Shown here piece by piece: positions 35,938 through 40,171 of a stretch of DNA of 40,171 bases. Position numbers and translations under genes: made by a program. Every line of letters starts with the position of its first letter. The first letter of the stretch is position 1. The notes under the pieces are model-generated. The model did no database searches. It saw nothing but the letters and a program-made list of their open reading frames with translations, and was not told the origin of the DNA. The stretch spans positions 1 through 40,171 of the forward strand of contig NZ_JACXAF010000035.1 of the NCBI RefSeq assembly GCF_014773395.1. The letters run 5' to 3'. The stretch comes from Neiella litorisoli. Its GTDB lineage: Bacteria > Pseudomonadota > Gammaproteobacteria > Enterobacterales > Neiellaceae.

Positions 35938-36723
35938 GTGTTGACCACATTAACCAATCACGATGCCGAGACGGCACATAGTAAGCACTCGACGAGCCTG
36001 TACGAATTCATGATGATGATGTTGTCGATTGTCTCGGTTGTGTTGGCCGTACTGCTGCTGATCAAAGACATGGATCCCGGCATTTATCGTTTGCTTCGAG
36101 TGTTCGACTTAATTGTCTGTGGCGTGTTCTTTATTGCGTTTTGGACTGGTTTCTGGCGCTCCGATCATAAGTGGCAGTACGCTAAATCCCATTGGTACGA
36201 TTTAGTGGCATCCATTCCGTTCAGTGAGTCGTTGCGTTTATTGCGGGTCGTTCAGGTCTATCGTGTGGCAAAAATGCTGTACTTGACCAAAGGCCGGTTT
36301 GATTTCCACTTTGTCTCGCGGCTGGGCAATACCATTGCGGGGTTATTGTTACTGGAACTGCTGATTATCTTTGGCGGTTCATTTTTGGTGTTCTATTTGG
36401 AAACCGGATTGGCGCAGTCGCCGATTAATGAGCCCGAAGAAGCGATATGGTGGGCGCTGGTTACCGTGTCGACCGTCGGCTATGGCGATTTTTATCCAGT
36501 GACGGATATTGGCCGGTTGGCAGCCAGTGTGTTGATTGTGATTGGCGTTGGCAACTATGCCTTGTTGTCGGGGTATTTTGCTCAGCAATTCTTGGGGCGC
36601 GATGAAGAAAAAGAAGCGATTAAAGACGCGGTACGAGAAACCCACATTGAAGTGAAAATATTGCGCAACGAACTCAGAGCGCTGCGCAAGCAGCTCTCTG
36701 AGTTGACTGATAAAGAGAAGTAA
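35938..36723 (+). CDS. Potassium channel family protein
   Basis: This 261-residue membrane protein carries the K+ selectivity filter TVGYGD at residues 179-184 in WWALVTVSTVGYGDFYP. Hydrophobic segments lie at about 25-43, 54-72, 132-154 and 194-216, and LRLLRVVQVYRVAKM near 99-113 is an Arg-rich S4-like segment. That gives a voltage-gated-type layout, though compact. The end (about 225-261) is a charged, predicted coiled coil (VKILRNELRALRKQLSEL), which may help tetramer assembly. The start is GTG 35938 or TTG 35941, both just after GGAGG (35930-35934). No RCK domain is present. Confidence 0.85.
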   Translation: MLTTLTNHDAETAHSKHSTSLYEFMMMMLSIVSVVLAVLLLIKDMDPGIYRLLRVFDLIVCGVFFIAFWTGFWRSDHKWQYAKSHWYDLVASIPFSESLRLLRVVQVYRVAKMLYLTKGRFDFHFVSRLGNTIAGLLLLELLIIFGGSFLVFYLETGLAQSPINEPEEAIWWALVTVSTVGYGDFYPVTDIGRLAASVLIVIGVGNYALLSGYFAQQFLGRDEEKEAIKDAVRETHIEVKILRNELRALRKQLSELTDKEK

Positions 36724-36734
36724 CGGCGGCTGCG

Positions 36735-36929
36735 TCAGACCGCAGTGAACTGGTTGTGAATGGCGTCGTAGTGATAGCCAATCATAGATAACCGTTGTTG
36801 CAGGCCGCCTGCATCAATGTCGTAGCAATCTGCCAAATCATCGACGCTTGAGCATTCGTGACGGAGCTTCATATTAATGATGCCGAGCAACATGCTAGGA
36901 TCCATGGCATTGTAATTAGACAGGTCCAT
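36735..36929 (-). CDS. DUF4250 domain-containing small protein
   Basis: This 64-residue protein matches DUF4250: N-Y-N-AMDPSMLLGIINMKLRHECSSVDDLADCYDIDAGGLQQRLSMIGYHYD then NQF near the C-terminus. The shape suggests a small helix-turn-helix-like fold, but the function is unknown. ATG 36929 has AGGAG seven bases upstream. It converges on the potassium channel gene with 11 bases between the stops. Confidence 0.8.
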   Translation of the reverse strand: MDLSNYNAMDPSMLLGIINMKLRHECSSVDDLADCYDIDAGGLQQRLSMIGYHYDAIHNQFTAV

Positions 36930-37017
36930 GATGGTCTCCTCTTTGTAGGGAACCTATTAATGCTAGCCACTGTTGGTTACTTTTGCATAAAAAATAACCA
37001 GCTCAATCGAACGTGAT

Positions 37018-37920
37018 GTGATCGAGGTAATATCAAAGCCAGCCATGCTCAATACCAAAGCAGGGAAACGTCAGATTGCGGCCTATCGCTACCGCAACGC
37101 CCGATACATATTATTTGAACGGTGCCAAGGCGAAGTGGCACGCTTTGCCCGCTATTTGCAGCAAACCCACAGCTATGCTTCGGCTTATATCTCAGAGACG
37201 CCAACCAAGCGCATTGGCGATAAAGTGGCGCGGATTATTGAGAAAACCTTCGATTTGGAACCTGGCTGGCTCGATAGCGATCGCAGCCAACGCTGGGATC
37301 AGCGCTTGCGAGACGCCATCGGTGGTGCCGTTCACCCGCTTGATCAGGAAGTCCAGCAGTCGGCTGAAGTCGATCACGAGCGCTGGCTGAATCAACTCAC
37401 CGTGCTGCCAGATGCTGGCCCGCAGTTAATTCAAACGGGGCTCGCTTGTCAGCAACGGCTGAGCCAAATTCAACAACAGATCGAGCAATTGAATCGTTTG
37501 CAGCGGGCAATAGTCAGCAAATCAACGCAACTCTACGAGCGCGATCTGGAGGTGCAACTGATTGCTCAGGGTTATGTGGTGCAGACGCCATCGCAAGAGC
37601 AAGGCGCAGTGTTTCGAATTTGGCATGGCGATCCGGCCATCAAACTGTGCTTACAGCTACGAATTTCTCTGGTGTTTGAGCCGGTATTTCAAATGACGCC
37701 ATTACCGCCGGCGGTGCGGGAAATCGTTGCGATTCCTTTTGTCGAGCCGCACTCGCAGCAAGCGTCATACGTGTTTATGGCGGCGGATGCGAGAAGCAGC
37801 CGATTTGATGCCAGCCGACTACATTGGATTGATGGCGCTTTATGGTTACTCGGTCTTGATGGCAACAAACAGCGGGACATGACTTCGGCACTTCGGCTCG
37901 ACCCGCTATTCAACATGTAA
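37018..37920 (+). CDS. Unknown protein with a CI-repressor-like N-terminal segment and a central coiled coil
   Basis: This 300-residue protein has no family I know. Residues ~30-85 end in RIGDKVARIIEKTFDLEPGWLDSD, which is very like the IGxKxARRIE...GxPxGWxD end of phage CI-type helix-turn-helix domains, with SYASAYISE just before it in the position of the recognition helix. Residues ~140-175 (LSQIQQQIEQLNRLQRAIVSK) read as a coiled coil. A C-terminal region (~185-300, with VFRIWHGDPAIKLCLQLRISLVFEPVF) is a mixed alpha/beta domain without known motif. The start is GTG 37018 or ATG 37045; neither has a clear ribosome binding site. A DNA-binding or regulatory role is a guess. Confidence 0.68.
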   Translation: MIEVISKPAMLNTKAGKRQIAAYRYRNARYILFERCQGEVARFARYLQQTHSYASAYISETPTKRIGDKVARIIEKTFDLEPGWLDSDRSQRWDQRLRDAIGGAVHPLDQEVQQSAEVDHERWLNQLTVLPDAGPQLIQTGLACQQRLSQIQQQIEQLNRLQRAIVSKSTQLYERDLEVQLIAQGYVVQTPSQEQGAVFRIWHGDPAIKLCLQLRISLVFEPVFQMTPLPPAVREIVAIPFVEPHSQQASYVFMAADARSSRFDASRLHWIDGALWLLGLDGNKQRDMTSALRLDPLFNM

Positions 37921-37947
37921 CGACGATTCGTAGAGGCTAAGTGCCCG

Positions 37948-38301
37948 TCAGGTAAATCGCGGCGCGTCGTAGTTGTTCGGCTCGTCGCTGTAAACCGTGA
38001 CATTCCAAGCTTCTGCTAGGCCGCCCTCATCGAGACATTGTTGCTGGAAAAACTGCTGAATGGCCGAGCGCTGACAATGAGCAGCAAAGGCATCGTGATT
38101 GGCCCAGATTTCGTTGAACACGATGGGGAAATCGGTACTGCCATCGGCAAATTCACTACTGGTCACTTGTGTCACCAGATATTGCAAACAGCCATCTTCT
38201 CGCTGTGTATCCGGCTCTAGCGATTGCAGTACTTTGAACAAGGCGTCGTGTTGGCCGGGTTTGGCTCGAAACTGAGCTAAGCAGTAAATTTTTGATGACA
38301 T
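37948..38301 (-). CDS. Antibiotic biosynthesis monooxygenase (ABM) domain protein
   Basis: This 117-residue protein has the small ferredoxin-like ABM fold: an opening FRAKPGQHDALFKVLQSL, then EDGCLQYLVTQV, FNEIWANHDAFAAHCQRSAIQQFF and a closing W-N-VTVY strand. It resembles YgiN-type putative quinol monooxygenases and other heme- or quinone-interacting ABM proteins. ATG 38301 has AGAGAG about six bases upstream on the minus strand. It converges with the unknown gene at 37018, leaving 27 bases between stops. The substrate is unknown. Confidence 0.82.
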   Translation of the reverse strand: MSSKIYCLAQFRAKPGQHDALFKVLQSLEPDTQREDGCLQYLVTQVTSSEFADGSTDFPIVFNEIWANHDAFAAHCQRSAIQQFFQQQCLDEGGLAEAWNVTVYSDEPNNYDAPRFT

Positions 38302-38554
38302 GATTTCTCTCTATTGGCATTGCCGTGTTGCTTTGCCTGATCTGTGTATGAAAAGAGTGCCGGTTAAAGGCGGAGGTCGCCTTATTGTTCCAAGCAATCG
38401 GTGATGGTGTCAAAACAGACCCTCGTCATTGCTTGTCGGACGACAACTAGCATTTGAATAGTAACGTATTGATGATATATTTCAGTGGCAGGATTTGTTC
38501 CGCCGAATTCAAACCGCTAACATGCTGAATAGCTCAAGTATCTAAGGGCCAATC
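38302..38554. other. Divergent spacer between the ABM and diguanylate cyclase genes
   Basis: About 250 bases without a supported gene. It must hold the promoters of both divergent genes. I could not single out a -35/-10 pair, a palindrome or a regulatory RNA with confidence. Confidence 0.5.
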
Positions 38555-40030
38555 ATGCCTGAAGCTGTCACCAAACAGCCACAACATTCTGTATTGAAAA
38601 AAGCAGCAATCATTGCCTTGCTGGTGCTGTTTTGGATCCCCATTGACGGCCTGACTCTGCTGTCGCTGCACTCTCTAGAGCGAGTGTTGTGGAGCGCCGA
38701 AATGGGCTACATGTTTGCCCTTTGCTTGTATTTTGGTTGGCGCGGAGCGTTATTGTGTTTGGCGGCCAGCATCCTCAGTAGCGCGTTCTGGCTAAATATT
38801 GATACTGGACCAGTGTCGACTTTAATGGCGAGCTTGCCGGTCGAAAGCTCAGTGCTCACTGCCATTACTAGCGTGACGGTGATCTTTGCCGTCACCCATG
38901 TTTATCACCGATTTTACGGCGAAATTAATCAACGACGTACTCATGTGCAAGTGGTTCCGGCATTTGCGGCCGCGTTGCTCGCTTCGTTTTTAGTGGCCTA
39001 CATCAACCTCACGGGCATTGCCTATTTCTACGATTTACAGCTGAAAACACTCGGCCTGTCGCCATCGATGCTGGCGATGGCGTTTTTCTCAGGGATTGTG
39101 AGTTTGTCTGCTCTGTTTTGCTTGTTGTTTGATTGGCTTAAATTGGCGGGCAAACTCAACTGGCCAGTTAAACTGGTGCTTTCGCGCCAATCTAGGCCAA
39201 GAAATGGCAGTAACTATTTATTATTGCTGGGGGGCTCTACTGGCACTGTAATCGTGCTGTTTTACCTTGGCAATCAGTTTCAAAATGACGTTTGGCATAT
39301 GCTGGCGGGATTGGTGATTATTGCTTCGGTGATGCATATCTCCGTTCGTTTTTCTGAGCTTCAGACCGCTGCAGCGGGTGCTTTTCTGGTCAGCATCTTA
39401 GCTGCTATGGAACATTCAGTTCTAGGTAACTCGGTTAACGATTCAATTGAAATCTTTCTGCCGTTGCTGGCTATTACGGTTTATGCCCAGCGGCTTATCC
39501 CGCAGATGCTGCTGGAACAAGGGCGATTGCGGCGCAAAGCAGAATCTGATCCGTTAACTCATTTGCTGAACCGGCGCGGGTTTACCGCTGCGGCCAATAT
39601 TGAGCTGGAACGTGCCAATCGTTATCGGCGGCCATTGTCGTTACTGATACTGGATATTGACCACTTCAAGCAAGTCAATGATAACCATGGTCACCACAGT
39701 GGCGACTTAGTGCTAAAACTGATGTCGCGCAGTTTAATGCGAGGGTTGCGATCAGAGGCGATTGCGGGGCGCTGGGGTGGCGAGGAATTTGTGGCGATAT
39801 TGCCTGAGTGTGATACCGCAGCAGCCATGATTTGTGCGGAGCGGGTCCGGCAGCTAATTGCTGGCGAAAAAGCGCATTTTGCAACGGGTACTGTGGTGGT
39901 GACCGCTAGCGTTGGGATCGCCCAAATGGCGGTTGATGAGCCGCTCGAACAGCTTATTGAACGTGCGGATAAGGCGCTCTACGAGGCCAAAGGGCAAGGT
40001 CGAGATCGAGCCGTTATTGCATCGTCTTAG
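38555..40030 (+). CDS. Membrane-bound diguanylate cyclase (GGDEF domain)
   Basis: This 491-residue protein has an N-terminal membrane sensor region with about eight hydrophobic helices (residues ~15-310, MASE1-like) and a C-terminal GGDEF domain. SDPLTHLLNRRGF near 333-345 opens the domain, LDIDHFKQVND holds the metal Asp, and the active site is GGEEF at 408-412. It makes cyclic di-GMP. The inhibitory I-site that would be RxxD five residues before GGEEF reads RSEA (Arg399, Ala402), so feedback inhibition is probably absent. No EAL domain is present. The signal it senses is unknown. Confidence 0.93.
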   Translation: MPEAVTKQPQHSVLKKAAIIALLVLFWIPIDGLTLLSLHSLERVLWSAEMGYMFALCLYFGWRGALLCLAASILSSAFWLNIDTGPVSTLMASLPVESSVLTAITSVTVIFAVTHVYHRFYGEINQRRTHVQVVPAFAAALLASFLVAYINLTGIAYFYDLQLKTLGLSPSMLAMAFFSGIVSLSALFCLLFDWLKLAGKLNWPVKLVLSRQSRPRNGSNYLLLLGGSTGTVIVLFYLGNQFQNDVWHMLAGLVIIASVMHISVRFSELQTAAAGAFLVSILAAMEHSVLGNSVNDSIEIFLPLLAITVYAQRLIPQMLLEQGRLRRKAESDPLTHLLNRRGFTAAANIELERANRYRRPLSLLILDIDHFKQVNDNHGHHSGDLVLKLMSRSLMRGLRSEAIAGRWGGEEFVAILPECDTAAAMICAERVRQLIAGEKAHFATGTVVVTASVGIAQMAVDEPLEQLIERADKALYEAKGQGRDRAVIASS

Positions 40031-40067
40031 GCTTTTCACTGACCTAAAAAGCGAACAAAAAAAGGCC

Positions 40068-40096
40068 CCAGCAACGAGCTGAGGCCAAACGCGTTA
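40068..40096 (-). terminator. Minus-strand terminator for a gene to the right of the window
   Basis: On the minus strand GGCCTCAGC and GCTGGGGCC form a 9-bp stem (one G-U pair) with a five-base loop, followed by a run of seven T. The plus-strand side has only A before it, so the terminator serves transcription coming from the right. It ends about 40 bases after the stop at 40136. Confidence 0.85.
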
Positions 40097-40135
40097 ACGT
40101 AGGGGGAGAATTCACAAAACCAGTTGAACCAGAGA

Positions 40136-40171
40136 TTAAGCAGTTGCTGAAAGCACCATATCCATCGAGAT
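40136..40171 (-). CDS. C-terminal end of a truncated, unidentified protein
   Basis: The last 36 bases, read on the minus strand, give ISMDMVLSATA followed by TAA (40136-40138). The placement just ahead of a strong minus-strand terminator suggests the true end of a gene that begins outside the window. Eleven residues are too few to name it. Confidence 0.45.
   Translation of the reverse strand: MSMDMVLSATA

Noticed and set aside
37018-37920. Prophage remnant based on the CI-like segment
   Set aside because: No integrase, structural or lysis genes or attachment repeats are nearby, and flanking genes are ordinary.

Overview
The window is a piece of a gammaproteobacterial chromosome. This rests on the type of 23S/5S rRNA, the Enterobacteria-like protein families (MenFDHBCE, ThiCDESGHF, PutP, Bfd, Ogt) and the imuA-imuB-dnaE2 mutasome. 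The genus cannot be fixed from the sequence alone. Menaquinone synthesis and the oxygen-sensitive tyrosine lyase ThiH suggest a facultative anaerobe. A CowN-like gene with a sigma-54 type promoter and a NifA-type upstream site suggests that this lineage fixes, or recently fixed, nitrogen, although no nif structural gene lies in the window.

Layout from left to right. 1-360: the tail of an rRNA operon (23S 3' end, 5S, terminator). 632-1683: cowN and a short-chain dehydrogenase. 1680-6980: the SOS-type error-prone repair operon imuA-imuB-dnaE2 on the minus strand, behind a perfect LexA-type palindrome. 7066-7782: a proline-rich, membrane-anchored, TonB-like protein. 7783-7943: a divergent control region with two palindromes. 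7944-15084: a compact menaquinone operon menF-menD-menH-menB-menC-menE with overlapping or closely abutting genes. 15081-20696: a mixed housekeeping stretch with putP, a GNAT acetyltransferase, bfd, a small ORF, a chorismate-lyase-like protein, a SLC13/DASS transporter and a DUF4202 protein. 20713-23811: a glycosyltransferase, ogt and an Ada-AlkA fusion, all on the minus strand. 24011-31541: the thiamine genes, with a TPP riboswitch, thiC, a repeat-filled spacer, a ThiD-ThiE fusion, thiS, thiG, thiH and thiF. 31690-34401: a small membrane protein, XdhC and MocA molybdenum-cofactor proteins and a LysE/RhtB exporter. 34534-40030: glutathione peroxidase, MsrA, small proteins, a potassium channel, a DUF4250 protein, a CI-like-HTH protein of unknown function, an ABM monooxygenase and a membrane diguanylate cyclase. 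The last bases hold a minus-strand terminator and the tail of a truncated gene.

Three pathways are nearly complete here. Chorismate is taken to DHNA-CoA by the men genes; MenA, the thioesterase and the methyltransferase must lie elsewhere. The thiamine pyrimidine and thiazole branches are both present and feed the ThiE half of the fusion. Two DNA-damage systems are present: mutagenic bypass under LexA, and alkylation repair by Ada-AlkA plus Ogt.

The parts I find least ordinary are the cowN regulatory region, the tandem intergenic repeats between thiC and thiDE (which show a compensated hairpin change and conserved open frames), the palindromes ahead of menF, and the 300-residue protein with a repressor-like N-terminus. 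I did not find a clearly new multigene defence or metabolic system.
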